Below, piece after piece: positions 19,141 through 27,576 of a stretch of 34,615 nt of DNA. Every line of letters starts with the position of its first letter. Position 1 is the first letter of the stretch. The position numbers were made by a program, and so were the translations under genes. Where the stretch lies: positions 1-34,615 of the forward strand of contig CAYVVG010000042.1 of the NCBI GenBank assembly GCA_964455285.1. The letters run 5' to 3'. Source of the stretch: CAIVAT01 sp964455285. GTDB lineage: Bacteria; Bacteroidota; Bacteroidia; Bacteroidales; FEN-979. The notes beneath the pieces were generated by a model. The model had not been told where the DNA came from. It saw only the letters and a list, made by a program, of their open reading frames with translations, and did no database searches.

Positions 19141-19746
19141 TTATTTCGAATACAATTCGACGATCAGCTGCTCCCGGATATTTTCAGGGATCTGGTCCCG
19201 TTCGGGATAGCTGGTGAATTTACCCGTCATCAGGGCACTGTCCCACTCCAGCCAGGGATACTGATTTCCGCGGCCCGACAGCGAGTTGGTGATCACCTCG
19301 AGCGACTTGGAGCGTTCGCGTACCGAAACCAGGTCGCCTGGCCGGAGTTCCATCGACGGGATGTTGACAATCTTGCCGTTGACCAGGATATGGCGGTGGC
19401 CGATCAGCTGGCGGGCGCCGTCGCGCGTCGGGGAGATACCAAGACGGTAAACGACGTTATCGAGACGCGACTCGATCAACTGCAGCAGCACCTCGCCGGT
19501 GATCCCGCCTTTGCGGGCCGCTTTCAGGAAGGTGTTGTGGAACTGGCGCTCGAGAATGCCGTAAGTGTACTTGGCTTTCTGCTTCTCCATGAGCTGGGTT
19601 CCGTATTCCGAAACCTTTGCACGCCGTTTGGTCTGTCCGTGCATTCCCGGCGGGTAATTCTTCTTTTCGTAACTCCTGTCAGGACCAAAGATGGGATCCC
19701 TGAACCTTCTTGCAATTCTGGATTTTGGTCCGATATATCTTGCCAT
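19141..19746 (-). CDS. rpsD: Ribosomal protein S4, zinc-free form
   Basis: A 201-residue S4, a primary 16S binder that organises the 5' domain of the small subunit. The start MARYIGPKSRIARR at 19746 is chosen because it matches the family; 17 codons of open frame upstream have no support. The N-terminal region contains no cysteine, so it is the C-minus form without the zinc knuckle. The S4 RNA-binding domain is seen in ESRLDNVVYRLGISPTRDGARQLIGH. In many bacteria S4 represses its own operon. Confidence 0.95.
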   Translation of the reverse strand: MARYIGPKSRIARRFRDPIFGPDRSYEKKNYPPGMHGQTKRRAKVSEYGTQLMEKQKAKYTYGILERQFHNTFLKAARKGGITGEVLLQLIESRLDNVVYRLGISPTRDGARQLIGHRHILVNGKIVNIPSMELRPGDLVSVRERSKSLEVITNSLSGRGNQYPWLEWDSALMTGKFTSYPERDQIPENIREQLIVELYSK

Positions 19747-19766
19747 GGTAATTGAAATAATTAAGG

Positions 19767-20156
19767 TTAGACTCTTCTTCTTTTCGGCGGGCGGCATCCG
19801 TTATGCGGCAGCGGGGTGATGTCGACGATCTCGGTGACCTCGATCCCGGCCGTATGGAGTGTGCGGATGGCTGACTCACGACCGGCTCCCGGGCCTTTGA
19901 TGAACACCTTAACCTTACGGAGTCCCAGATCGAAAGCAACCTTTGAGGCATCCTGTGCAGCCATTTGCGCTGCATAGGGCGTATTCTTCTTGGAGCCTTT
20001 GAACCCCATTTTCCCGGCCGATGACCAGCTGATCACCTGTCCGGCATTGTTGGTCAGGGTGATGATCAGGTTGTTGAACGAAGCGTTCACAAAGGCCTTC
20101 CCTATCGCGTCGACCTTGACAACCCGCTTTTTCGAACTTTTTTCAGTTTTTGCCAT
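19767..20156 (-). CDS. rpsK: Ribosomal protein S11
   Basis: A 129-residue S11 of the small-subunit platform. The family core is clear: KAFVNASFNNLIITLTN, WSSAGKMGFKGSKKNTPYAA, KGPGAGRESAIRTL and the ending DITPLPHNGCRPPKRRRV. The N-terminus has a short Lys/Ser-rich extension. It stands between rpsM and rpsD with gaps of 27 and 20 bases. Confidence 0.96.
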   Translation of the reverse strand: MAKTEKSSKKRVVKVDAIGKAFVNASFNNLIITLTNNAGQVISWSSAGKMGFKGSKKNTPYAAQMAAQDASKVAFDLGLRKVKVFIKGPGAGRESAIRTLHTAGIEVTEIVDITPLPHNGCRPPKRRRV

Positions 20157-20183
20157 ATATTATTGAACTAATTGCATGAACGA

Positions 20184-20564
20184 TTAACCCTTGGTTGCCT
20201 TTTTCTTGTTGGCGACCGTCTTTTTCCTGCCTTTGCGCGTACGGGCGTTGTTCTTCGTGCTCTGGCCGCGCACGGGAAGCCCGAGGCGATGACGGATCCC
20301 CCGGTAGCAGCCGATGTCCATCAGGCGTTTGATGTTCATCTGCACTTCCGAACGAAGGGCGCCCTCGATCTTGAATCCATCGTTGATGATGGCTCGGATC
20401 TTGTTCTGCTCGTCGTCATTCCATTCCAGGACCTTCTTGTTCCGGTCCACACCCGCCATGTCGAGGATCTTCTGAGCGCTGCTCCGGCCTATACCGTAAA
20501 TATAGGTCAATCCAATTTCACCCCGCTTATTCTTAGGTAAGTCAATACCTGCAATTCTGGCCAT
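20184..20564 (-). CDS. rpsM: Ribosomal protein S13
   Basis: A 126-residue S13 at the head of the small subunit, contacting the P-site tRNA and L5. It begins MARIAGIDLPKNKRGEIGLTYIYGIG and contains IGCYRGIRHRLGLPVRGQSTKNNARTRKG, both diagnostic, and ends in the basic tail that reaches toward the tRNA. Gaps to rpmJ and rpsK are 27 bases each. Confidence 0.97.
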   Translation of the reverse strand: MARIAGIDLPKNKRGEIGLTYIYGIGRSSAQKILDMAGVDRNKKVLEWNDDEQNKIRAIINDGFKIEGALRSEVQMNIKRLMDIGCYRGIRHRLGLPVRGQSTKNNARTRKGRKKTVANKKKATKG

Positions 20565-20591
20565 AGTATTCCTATTTTTTGTTTGTTAACC

Positions 20592-20708
20592 TTATCCTTG
20601 CCTTTGTTTGAATTTCGGATTCTTTTTATTGATGACATAGAGCTTGCCATTCCTCCGGACAATCTTGCAATCGGCCGACCGCTTTTTAATTGATGTTCTG
20701 ACTTTCAT
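20592..20708 (-). CDS. rpmJ: Ribosomal protein L36, zinc-free form
   Basis: A 38-residue L36, read from ATG at 20708 to TAA at 20592: MKVRTSIKKRSADC, then KIVRRNGKLYVIN, ending KFKQRQG. Classical L36 binds zinc through three Cys and one His; only Cys14 remains here and the other ligand positions are Ser, Asn and Phe, so it is a C-minus variant. It lies between infA and rpsM as in other alpha-operon clusters. Confidence 0.95.
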   Translation of the reverse strand: MKVRTSIKKRSADCKIVRRNGKLYVINKKNPKFKQRQG

Positions 20709-20726
20709 TTTACGTTTGCTTTATTT

Positions 20727-20945
20727 CTATTGATACCTGAACGTAATTCTTCCTTTTGATAAATCATACGGTGACATTTCGATTCGCACACGGTCGCCGG
20801 GCAGGATCTTAATGTAGTGCATCCTCATTTTTCCCGAAATGTGCGCCGTGATCACATGACCGTTCTCCAACTCGACACGGAACATGGCGTTGCCCAGGGA
20901 TTCAATGACCGTGCCATCCTGTTGTATAGACGATTGCTTTGCCAT
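20727..20945 (-). CDS. infA: Translation initiation factor IF-1
   Basis: A 72-residue OB-fold protein that binds the A site during initiation. It begins MAKQSSIQQDGTVIESLGNAMFRVEL and contains HISGKMRMHYIKILPGDRVRIEMSPYDLSKGRI, both standard. Its ATG lies one base after the map stop codon, so the two are probably translated in a coupled manner. Confidence 0.97.
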   Translation of the reverse strand: MAKQSSIQQDGTVIESLGNAMFRVELENGHVITAHISGKMRMHYIKILPGDRVRIEMSPYDLSKGRITFRYQ

Positions 20946-20946
20946 A

Positions 20947-21741
20947 CTATATGTGGGTTAAACCTAACGCTTCTTCGATAAACCGGAAGGTGGAGAGCAC
21001 CTCGGCCTTCTCTTTGCGCACCACTACGGTGAGCTCGAAATGAGCTGAAGGCATCCGGTCGGCGGTCCGGATCGTCCATCCGTCAGCATCCTGAACGATG
21101 TTCTTCACACCCAGGTTGATCATCGGCTCGATGCAGATGGTCAATCCCGCAGGCATTTTCGGTCCAGCCCCCCGCTTCCCGTAATTCGGGATGTCGGGTT
21201 TCTCATGCAATTGCCGTCCGATTCCATGCCCCACCAGTTCCCGCACTACGGAATACCCAAATCCCTCCACATACTCCTGCACGGCGGCGCTTATATCGCC
21301 TACCCTTCTCCCCGCCACTGCCACATCGATGGCCCTGAACAGCGATTCCTTGGTACGCTCCAGGAGTTTAATCACCTCCGGGGCAACCTCCCCCACGGGG
21401 AAGGTGTACGCAGAATCACCGTAAAATCCATCCTTCTGGCATCCGCAGTCAATCGATACAATATCACCATTTTTAAGAACTCTCTCTCCCGGGATTCCGT
21501 GCACCACTTCTTCGTTGACCGATACACACAGGGTTCCCGGGAAACCCCTGTACCCTTTGAAACCGGGGACCGCTCCTGCTTTCCGGATGTGATCTTCAGC
21601 GATCCGGTCCAGCGTCAGGGTCGATACCCCCGGCTTTATAGATTTCCCCACCTCGGCCAGCGTACGGCTGACGATGAGGGCATTCTCTCTCAGTATTTCA
21701 ATTTCATCCTCGGTTTTGACGGTCATCACCTTTCCAAACAT
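20947..21741 (-). CDS. map: Methionine aminopeptidase, type I
   Basis: A 264-residue metallo-aminopeptidase that removes N-terminal methionine from new proteins. The five metal ligands are in place: Asp98, Asp109, His172 (GHGIG), Glu205 (CIEPM) and Glu236 (HFELT), with His81 (VVHGIPGER) near the active site. The start is ATG at 21741, two bases after the secY stop, or an ATG five codons later (MTVKTEDEIEIL). The place between secY and infA is conserved in many bacteria and links protein export with N-terminal processing only by co-expression. Confidence 0.95.
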   Translation of the reverse strand: MFGKVMTVKTEDEIEILRENALIVSRTLAEVGKSIKPGVSTLTLDRIAEDHIRKAGAVPGFKGYRGFPGTLCVSVNEEVVHGIPGERVLKNGDIVSIDCGCQKDGFYGDSAYTFPVGEVAPEVIKLLERTKESLFRAIDVAVAGRRVGDISAAVQEYVEGFGYSVVRELVGHGIGRQLHEKPDIPNYGKRGAGPKMPAGLTICIEPMINLGVKNIVQDADGWTIRTADRMPSAHFELTVVVRKEKAEVLSTFRFIEEALGLTHI

Positions 21742-21743
21742 GG

Positions 21744-23114
21744 TTACTGACCGGATACTCCGTACGATGAACGTCCTTTGATCCGACCCGATTTGGTCAG
21801 ACCGTCGTAATGCCGCATCAGCAGATGGCTTTCGATCTGTTGAAGCGTATCGAGCACCACACCCACCAGGATGAGCAGCGAGGTGCCACCGTAAAACTGT
21901 GCAAACTGCGAGGTTACCCCAAACATCCTGACGATCGACGGCATGACCGCAACAAATCCGAGGAAAATGGAACCCGGCAGGGTAATCCGTGACATGACGT
22001 CGTCAATGAACTCGGCCGTCTTTTTTCCCGGTTTCACACCGGGGATGAAGCCGCCATTCTTTTTCATATCCTCTGCCATCTGGTTGGGATTCACCGTGAT
22101 CGCCGTATAGAAGTACGTAAACACAATGATCAGGATAAAGAAGGTGATGTTGTACACAAGACCGTCGATATCGGTGAATACCCGTGCGAAACCGGTCAGA
22201 GTTTCATTGCTGGCGAAACCGGCGATGGTGAGAGGCAGGAACATGATGGCCTGGGCGAAGATGATTGGCATAACCCCGGCGGCGTTCACTTTCAGCGGAA
22301 TATACTGGCGTACACCCCCATACTGCTTGTTCCCGACAATGCGTTTGGCATACTGAACAGGTATCTTCCGGGTTCCTTGCACCAACAGGATGGTCACCAG
22401 GATGACAAATACCAGGAAAGCGATCTCGACCACAAACACAACCAGTCCGCCGCCTTTTTGCTCGACCCTCGACAGCAGTTCGCCGAACAGGGCGAACGGG
22501 AGGCGGGCGATGATCCCGATCATGATGATCAGCGAGATGCCGTTGCCGATGCCCTTATCGGTGATCCTCTCGCCCAGCCACATGACCAGCATGGATCCGG
22601 CCGTGAGCAGAATGATGGAGGAGATGCCGAAGAAGGAGAACACGGAATGGTGGATCACATTGGGATCGAACGGGTAGATGGCATCGGGAGGAAGCTGGGA
22701 GGCGAGGTTGGCGATGTAGGCGGGCGACTGGAAGATCAGGATGACCACGGTCAGGTAGCGGGTCATCTGATTGATCTTCTTCCGGCCGCTCTCCCCTTCT
22801 TTCTGGAGTTTCTGGAAGTAGGGGATCGCCATGCCGAGCAGCTGCATCACGATGGAGGCGGAGATATAGGGCATGATGCCCAGGGCAAAGATCGATGCAT
22901 TGGAAAAAGCGCCCCCCGAGAACATGTTCAGCAGCCCCAGCAGTCCGGAACTGGCCTGGTTCTGCAGGGAGGCAAGCATGCCGGGGTCAACACCCGGAAG
23001 CACGACGTAGGATCCCACCCGGTAGATCATCACGATCCCGATGGTATAGAGGATCCTCTTGCGGAGGTCGTCGATCTTCCAGATATTTCGTATGGTTTGA
23101 ATCAGTTTTTTCAT
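21744..23114 (-). CDS. secY: Protein translocase subunit SecY
   Basis: A 456-residue inner-membrane channel protein with about ten hydrophobic segments. It begins KLIQTIRNIWKIDDLRKRILYTIG, has the plug region around FSGGAFSNASIFALGIMPYISASI, and the cytoplasmic loop ARKIP-like stretch TRKIPVQYAKRIVG that contacts SecA or the ribosome. The C-terminal helices end in a basic tail (MRHYDGLTKSGRIKGRS). It forms the SecYEG export channel. It follows rplO by 10 bases, the usual spc-operon place. Confidence 0.97.
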   Translation of the reverse strand: MKKLIQTIRNIWKIDDLRKRILYTIGIVMIYRVGSYVVLPGVDPGMLASLQNQASSGLLGLLNMFSGGAFSNASIFALGIMPYISASIVMQLLGMAIPYFQKLQKEGESGRKKINQMTRYLTVVILIFQSPAYIANLASQLPPDAIYPFDPNVIHHSVFSFFGISSIILLTAGSMLVMWLGERITDKGIGNGISLIIMIGIIARLPFALFGELLSRVEQKGGGLVVFVVEIAFLVFVILVTILLVQGTRKIPVQYAKRIVGNKQYGGVRQYIPLKVNAAGVMPIIFAQAIMFLPLTIAGFASNETLTGFARVFTDIDGLVYNITFFILIIVFTYFYTAITVNPNQMAEDMKKNGGFIPGVKPGKKTAEFIDDVMSRITLPGSIFLGFVAVMPSIVRMFGVTSQFAQFYGGTSLLILVGVVLDTLQQIESHLLMRHYDGLTKSGRIKGRSSYGVSGQ

Positions 23115-23124
23115 TCAAACAAGT

Positions 23125-23571
23125 TTAAAGTGTGTTAGCGACTCCACCGATTTCTTCAATGGCTTTTTTAGCCGTGGCCGAGAAAGCATGGGCAGTGATT
23201 TCGAGTTTCGCTGTCAGCTTGCCGCGTCCGAGGATCTTGATCCGGTCTCTCTTGGAGGCATAGCCGCTTTCGACAAGCACTTCCGGGGTGATGACGGCCA
23301 CAGTCTTTTTCTCAGAAAGCTGCTGCAGCACATCGAGGTTGATCCCCTTGTATTCGACCCGGTTGAAGTTCTTGAACCCGAACTTGGGAACGCGTCTTGT
23401 CAGCGACATCTGTCCTCCTTCGTACCCTAACTTCTTGGAGTACCCCGACCGCGACTTGGCTCCCTTGTGCCCGCGGGTGGATGTTCCGCCGTGACCGGAA
23501 CCCTGGCCCCGACCGATGCGCTTTTCCTTCTTTGTGGAACCTTTTGCCGGTTTGAGATTGCTTAAATCCAT
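23125..23571 (-). CDS. rplO: Ribosomal protein L15
   Basis: A 148-residue L15. The glycine- and lysine-rich N-terminal arm (KRIGRGQGSGHGGTSTRGHKG, GYEGGQMSLTRRVPKFGF) threads into 23S rRNA and is followed by the globular C-terminal domain. It is a late-assembly protein of the large subunit. It sits 21 bases after rpmD and 10 bases before secY. Confidence 0.96.
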   Translation of the reverse strand: MDLSNLKPAKGSTKKEKRIGRGQGSGHGGTSTRGHKGAKSRSGYSKKLGYEGGQMSLTRRVPKFGFKNFNRVEYKGINLDVLQQLSEKKTVAVITPEVLVESGYASKRDRIKILGRGKLTAKLEITAHAFSATAKKAIEEIGGVANTL

Positions 23572-23592
23572 TTCAGTCTCGTTTATCTTTTG

Positions 23593-23772
23593 TTATACTT
23601 TTTCGAATGTGACCAGGTGTTGAACCTTGCTGATCATTCCCATGATCTGAGGGGTGGCTTCATGTTCCACCGTATGGCGGATCCGTTTCAGCCCCAGGGC
23701 TTCGAGGGTGCGTTTCTGCCGTAACGGGCGGCCGATACCGCTGCGAACCTGTGTTATCTTGATCTTTTCCAT
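23593..23772 (-). CDS. rpmD: Ribosomal protein L30
   Basis: A 59-residue L30 starting MEKIKITQVRSGIGRPLRQK. The ATG at 23772 is preferred over one four codons earlier because it gives the usual family N-terminus. The rest (ALGLKRIRHTVEHEATPQIMGMISKV) is standard. Presence of L30 between rpsE and rplO is the common bacterial order. Confidence 0.94.
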   Translation of the reverse strand: MEKIKITQVRSGIGRPLRQKRTLEALGLKRIRHTVEHEATPQIMGMISKVQHLVTFEKV

Positions 23773-23799
23773 TTTTATCTTCAACCTTTATATAGATGG

Positions 23800-24318
23800 T
23801 TAGCCATTGAATACCTGGTTCAGTTCGATCCCCCGGAGCTGGGCGACCGTGTAGGGATCGCGCATCTGGATCAGGGCATTGATGGTGGCCTTGACGACGC
23901 TGTGGGGATTCGACGAACCTTTGGATTTCGCGAGAACGTCCTTCACTCCGACGCTTTCCAGCACCGCGCGCATGGCACCGCCCGCGATCACTCCGGTACC
24001 CGGGGCCGCCGGCTTCAGGTACACCAGCGCACCGCTGTACTTGCCCAGCTGATCGTGCGGTATGGTCCCTTTCAGGATGGGCACCTTGATCAGGTTCTTC
24101 TTCGCGTCATCCACGCCCTTGGCGATGGCCGCCGTCACTTCCTTGGCTTTACCCAGTCCGTAACCGACCACCCCGTTCTCGTTTCCCACCACCACAATGG
24201 CCGAAAAACTGAAGGTGCGACCGCCCTTGGTCACTTTGGTGACACGCTGAATGCTGACCAGTCGATCCTTGAATTCGATCTCGCTCGACTTAACTCTTTT
24301 TACGTTCACGTTTGTCAT
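23800..24318 (-). CDS. rpsE: Ribosomal protein S5
   Basis: A 172-residue S5 that shapes the decoding region and the mRNA entry. The double-stranded-RNA-binding N-terminal domain shows FKDRLVSIQRVTKVTKGGRTFSF with the GGR loop, and the second domain shows PAAPGTGVIAGGAMRAVLESVGVKD. Both are intact. It lies 9 bases after rplR. Confidence 0.97.
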   Translation of the reverse strand: MTNVNVKRVKSSEIEFKDRLVSIQRVTKVTKGGRTFSFSAIVVVGNENGVVGYGLGKAKEVTAAIAKGVDDAKKNLIKVPILKGTIPHDQLGKYSGALVYLKPAAPGTGVIAGGAMRAVLESVGVKDVLAKSKGSSNPHSVVKATINALIQMRDPYTVAQLRGIELNQVFNG

Positions 24319-24327
24319 AACTCTTCC

Positions 24328-24690
24328 TTAGAATTTTAAGCCGCCTTCCCGGGCAGCATCCGCCAGGGTCTTCACCCGGCCGTGATATAAATAACCATTA
24401 CGATCAAAAACAACCATGCTGATGCCTGCCTGGATCGCCTTCTCGGCAATCTGCTTACCCACAACCCGGGCAATGTCGGTCTTGGTGCCTTTCTGGTCCT
24501 TGATTCCTTTTTCCATGGATGATGCAGTCACCAGGGTCTTACCCGACTGATCATCGATCAGCTGCACGTAGATCGCCTTGCAGCTGCGAAACACGGTCAT
24601 GCGAGGCCTGTCAGGAGTCCCATGCACGATCTTGCGTATCCTGTTCTTGATCCTGAACCTGCGGAATTCTTTTCTACTCTTAATAGCCAT
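24328..24690 (-). CDS. rplR: Ribosomal protein L18
   Basis: A 120-residue L18, which with L5 and L25 binds 5S rRNA. The basic N-terminus (SRKEFRRFRIKNRIRKIVHG), RPRMTVFRSCKAIYVQLID and the C-terminal FDRNGYLYHGRVKTLADAAREGGLKF are diagnostic. It follows rplF after 50 bases in which I see no distinct element. Confidence 0.96.
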   Translation of the reverse strand: MAIKSRKEFRRFRIKNRIRKIVHGTPDRPRMTVFRSCKAIYVQLIDDQSGKTLVTASSMEKGIKDQKGTKTDIARVVGKQIAEKAIQAGISMVVFDRNGYLYHGRVKTLADAAREGGLKF

Positions 24691-24740
24691 TGTTCCTTAG
24701 TTTGATTGTTGAGACGGGTCTCAGATCCGTCTTTACATGA

Positions 24741-25298
24741 TTATTGTCCTGCCGCAGATTTCCCGGCCTTCTTCTTGATCTCCTCGTTCTCAAAGCGGAT
24801 ACCCTTGCCTTTATAAGGTTCGGGACGCCGTAACGAACGGATCTTGGCGGCAACCTGTCCCAGGAGCTGCTTGTCGATGGATTTCAAAATGATGGTATTG
24901 TTCTTTCCCTTCACGGCCGTGGTTTCCACCTTCACCACATCGGGCAGTTCCATCATGATGTTGTGTGAATATCCCAGTGAGAGTTCGAGAAGCTGCCCGT
25001 TGTTCGAGGCCTTGTATCCCACGCCGACGAGTTCCTGGACCGTCGAGAAACCTTCAGAAACCCCTTTCACCATGTTGAAGAGCAGGGAACGGTAAAGTCC
25101 GTGCTTGGAACGGTCGTCGCGTTCGTCGGATTTGCGTTCAAGGGTAAGGGAGTTCGCTTCCACCTTCAGGGTGATCCTGGGGTCGACCTGTTGCTGTAAC
25201 TGGCCCAGCTTTCCCTTCACGGTCACCAGGTTGGTGTCGGAAACGGAGATCTGGACGTCGGCAGGTACGGTAATGGGTAATTTTCCTATTCTGGACAT
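24741..25298 (-). CDS. rplF: Ribosomal protein L6
   Basis: A 185-residue L6 near the sarcin-ricin loop and the factor-binding site. The start MSRIGKLPITVPADV at 25298 is the family N-terminus; an in-frame codon 20 residues earlier would overlap rpsH and is not used. The C-terminal half shows LRRPEPYKGKGIRFENEEIKKKAGK, the usual ending, followed by a few extra residues. Confidence 0.96.
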   Translation of the reverse strand: MSRIGKLPITVPADVQISVSDTNLVTVKGKLGQLQQQVDPRITLKVEANSLTLERKSDERDDRSKHGLYRSLLFNMVKGVSEGFSTVQELVGVGYKASNNGQLLELSLGYSHNIMMELPDVVKVETTAVKGKNNTIILKSIDKQLLGQVAAKIRSLRRPEPYKGKGIRFENEEIKKKAGKSAAGQ

Positions 25299-25314
25299 GG
25301 TACTGTTCTCCTGA

Positions 25315-25713
25315 TTAACTGATATGACATAAAACCTCACCACCGACCTTCTGGACACGCGCCTCTTTATCGGTCATGATCCCGTGCGAAGTCGACAGGA
25401 TGGCGATGCCAAGCCCGTTGAGGACCCGCGGCAGGTGCTCGTTATCGACATATTTACGCAGACCGGGCTTGGAGATCCTGACGAGGCTGTTGATCGCCGA
25501 AATCTTTGAAACCGGGTGGTACTTGAGCGCGATTTTGATGACGCCCGGTCGGGGCTCATCTTCTACCTTATAATTGAGGATATACCCTTTTTCGAAAAGG
25601 ATGCGGGTAATCTCCTCTTTGATCTTTGACTTGGGAATTTCCACCACGCGGTGATTGGCCATCACGGCATTCCGAATTCTCGTCAAATAATCTGCAATGG
25701 GATCCGTAACCAT
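25315..25713 (-). CDS. rpsH: Ribosomal protein S8
   Basis: A 132-residue S8, a primary binder of the 16S central domain and, in E. coli, repressor of the spc operon. It begins VTDPIADYLTRIRNAVMANH and ends with GIAILSTSHGIMTDKEARVQKVGGEVLCHIS, both diagnostic. Gaps to rpsN and rplF are 37 and 16 bases. Confidence 0.97.
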   Translation of the reverse strand: MVTDPIADYLTRIRNAVMANHRVVEIPKSKIKEEITRILFEKGYILNYKVEDEPRPGVIKIALKYHPVSKISAINSLVRISKPGLRKYVDNEHLPRVLNGLGIAILSTSHGIMTDKEARVQKVGGEVLCHIS

Positions 25714-25750
25714 TTATCTCTGTTTTTTGTGTTGTTTTCGGTTCTTTCTA

Positions 25751-26020
25751 TTACCAGCTGGCTTTCCTCACTCCGGGGATCAGGCCCTTGTTGGCCATTT
25801 CGCGGAAGTTGATGCGGGAGACGCCGAACAGCCGCATGTACCCCTTGGGACGTCCGGTCAGTTTGCACCGGTTGTGCAGGCGGATGGGCGACGCATTCTT
25901 CGGCAGCTTCTGAAGGCCAATGTAATCACCGGCGTCCTTCAGCGCTTTGCGCTTCTCGGCATACTGTTCCACCAGTCGCTCACGCTTCAGTTCCCGGGCT
26001 TTTATCGATTCTTTTGCCAT
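25751..26020 (-). CDS. rpsN: Ribosomal protein S14, zinc-free long form
   Basis: An 89-residue S14 of the small-subunit head. It is the long form (AKESIKARELKRERLVEQYAEKR, then NRCKLTGRPKGYMRLFGVSRINFRE), with one cysteine instead of the two CxxC pairs of the zinc type. The start lies three bases after the rplE stop. Together with S4 and L36 here, it shows that all three zinc-optional proteins in this cluster are zinc-free. Confidence 0.96.
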   Translation of the reverse strand: MAKESIKARELKRERLVEQYAEKRKALKDAGDYIGLQKLPKNASPIRLHNRCKLTGRPKGYMRLFGVSRINFREMANKGLIPGVRKASW

Positions 26021-26023
26021 ATG

Positions 26024-26575
26024 TTACTTGGTTTTAAAGGGTAATCCGAATTCTTTTAACAATGCATGCGCTTCCCGGTCGTTGCGCGCCGAAGTCACAA
26101 AGGTGATGTCCACGCCGTTGATACGCGACACCTTGTCGATGTCGATCTCCGGAAAGATGATCTGCTCGGTGACCCCTAGGGTGTAGTTGCCCCGTCCGTC
26201 GAATCCCTTGTCGCTGATGCCGCGGAAATCACGCACGCGCGGCAGGGCGACCGAGATCAGCCGGTCGAGAAAATCGTACATCCGCTCGCCGCGCAGGGTC
26301 ACCCGCACGCCGATCGGGTTGCCCCGGCGGAGCTTGAAGTTGGAGATATCTTTCTTCGACTTCGTGGCAACCGCCTTCTGGCCAGTGATCATCGACATCT
26401 CACTGATGCCGCTGTCGATGAATTTCTTATCGGTATTGGCGATTCCCAATCCCTGGTTCAGGCAGATCTTGCTGATCCGCGGCACCTGCATGGGGCTTTT
26501 ATAGTTGAACTGCTTGGTAAGGGCAGGGACGACCTCCTTCAGGTATTTCTCCTTTAATCTTGGCGAATAGTTCAT
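26024..26575 (-). CDS. rplE: Ribosomal protein L5
   Basis: A 183-residue L5 that binds 5S rRNA and bridges to S13 in the head of the small subunit. Visible blocks are PRISKICLNQGLGIA, ITGQKAVATKSKKDISNFKLR, GVRVTLRGERMYDFLDRL and the DFRGISDKGFDGRGNYTLG motif. The ATG overlaps the rplX stop by one base, with GGGGAGG about 11 bases upstream. Confidence 0.97.
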   Translation of the reverse strand: MNYSPRLKEKYLKEVVPALTKQFNYKSPMQVPRISKICLNQGLGIANTDKKFIDSGISEMSMITGQKAVATKSKKDISNFKLRRGNPIGVRVTLRGERMYDFLDRLISVALPRVRDFRGISDKGFDGRGNYTLGVTEQIIFPEIDIDKVSRINGVDITFVTSARNDREAHALLKEFGLPFKTK

Positions 26576-26898
26576 TACTTAATTACCTCCCCTGATTTTT
26601 TAGAATAGCGTACCAATTTTTCTGACTTGGGATCCGTTTTCCTGCCAACGCGAGTCGTTTTGCCCGAGTTGTCGACGAGCATCAGGTTTGACAGGTGCAC
26701 GGGAGCCTCTTTCTTGATGATGCCTCCCTGCGGACTCTTGGCATTGGGCTTGGTATGTTTCGATACCATGTTGACCCCTTCCACAATGGCCTTGTACTTT
26801 TCGATGTCCACGCGCAGCACTTTGCCCTGCTGGCCTCTCGAATCGCCGGCAATGACCATCACGGTGTCGCCTTTTCTGATATTTAACTTCTTCTGCAT
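26575..26898 (-). CDS. rplX: Ribosomal protein L24
   Basis: A 107-residue L24, an early assembly protein near the tunnel exit. The KOW motif is seen in LNIRKGDTVMVIAGDSRGQQGKVLRV, and the middle block VNMVSKHTKPNAKSPQGGIIKKEAPVHLSNLML is typical. The stop codon shares one base with the rplE start (TAATG), indicating coupled translation. Confidence 0.96.
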   Translation of the reverse strand: MQKKLNIRKGDTVMVIAGDSRGQQGKVLRVDIEKYKAIVEGVNMVSKHTKPNAKSPQGGIIKKEAPVHLSNLMLVDNSGKTTRVGRKTDPKSEKLVRYSKKSGEVIK

Positions 26899-26915
26899 GG
26901 TCTTGATGTATATGC

Positions 26916-27284
26916 TTACAGCACCTCCGGTGCCAAAGAAACGATTTTCATGAATTGCTTTTCGCGCAGTTCCCGGGCAACCGGGCCGAAGATGCGCGTG
27001 CCGATCATTTCGCCGGCGTTGTTCAGCAGAACCACGGCATTGTCGTCGAACCGGATATACGAACCATCGGCCCGGCGGGTCTCTTTCTTGGTCCGCACAA
27101 CTACGGCTTTTGAAACCGTTCCCTTCTTGATGTTGCCTGAAGGAAGCGCGTTCTTCACCGTTACAATGATCCGGTCGCCCACCCGGGCATACCGCTTACG
27201 GGTACCGCCCAGCACTTTGATGCACAGCACCTCTTTGGCTCCGCTGTTATCTGCTACTGTTAATCTTGACTCTTGCTGTATCAT
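26916..27284 (-). CDS. rplN: Ribosomal protein L14
   Basis: A 122-residue L14 at the subunit interface. MIQQESRLTVADNSGAKEVLCIKVLGG and FGPVARELREKQFMKIVSLAPEVL are diagnostic at the two ends. It starts two bases after the rpsQ stop codon. Confidence 0.98.
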   Translation of the reverse strand: MIQQESRLTVADNSGAKEVLCIKVLGGTRKRYARVGDRIIVTVKNALPSGNIKKGTVSKAVVVRTKKETRRADGSYIRFDDNAVVLLNNAGEMIGTRIFGPVARELREKQFMKIVSLAPEVL

Positions 27285-27286
27285 GG

Positions 27287-27544
27287 CTATTTAACCTTTT
27301 CAATGATTTCGACAAGTCTCCAACACTTATTCTTACTGAGCGGCCGGGTCTCGGCAATGCGCACCTTATCGCCCTCGCTGCACTCGTTCTTATCATCGTG
27401 GGCCATGAAACGGGACGACTTTTTGACGAATTTCCCGTATTTCGGATGCTTCACCTTGCGTTCGACTTCAACAACCACCGATTTTTCCATCTTGTTGCTG
27501 ACGACAACTCCGATCTTCTCTTTTCTGAGGTTTCTCGTTTCCAT
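27287..27544 (-). CDS. rpsQ: Ribosomal protein S17
   Basis: An 85-residue OB-fold protein that binds the 5' domain of 16S rRNA. It begins METRNLRKEKIGVVVSNKMEKS and contains VERKVKHPKYGKFVKKSSRFMAHD and RIAETRPLSKNKCWRLVEII, the standard blocks. It lies 32 bases after rpmC. Confidence 0.97.
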   Translation of the reverse strand: METRNLRKEKIGVVVSNKMEKSVVVEVERKVKHPKYGKFVKKSSRFMAHDDKNECSEGDKVRIAETRPLSKNKCWRLVEIIEKVK

Positions 27545-27576
27545 AGTATTTCCTTATGCGACTCGCGGGTGCGGCG

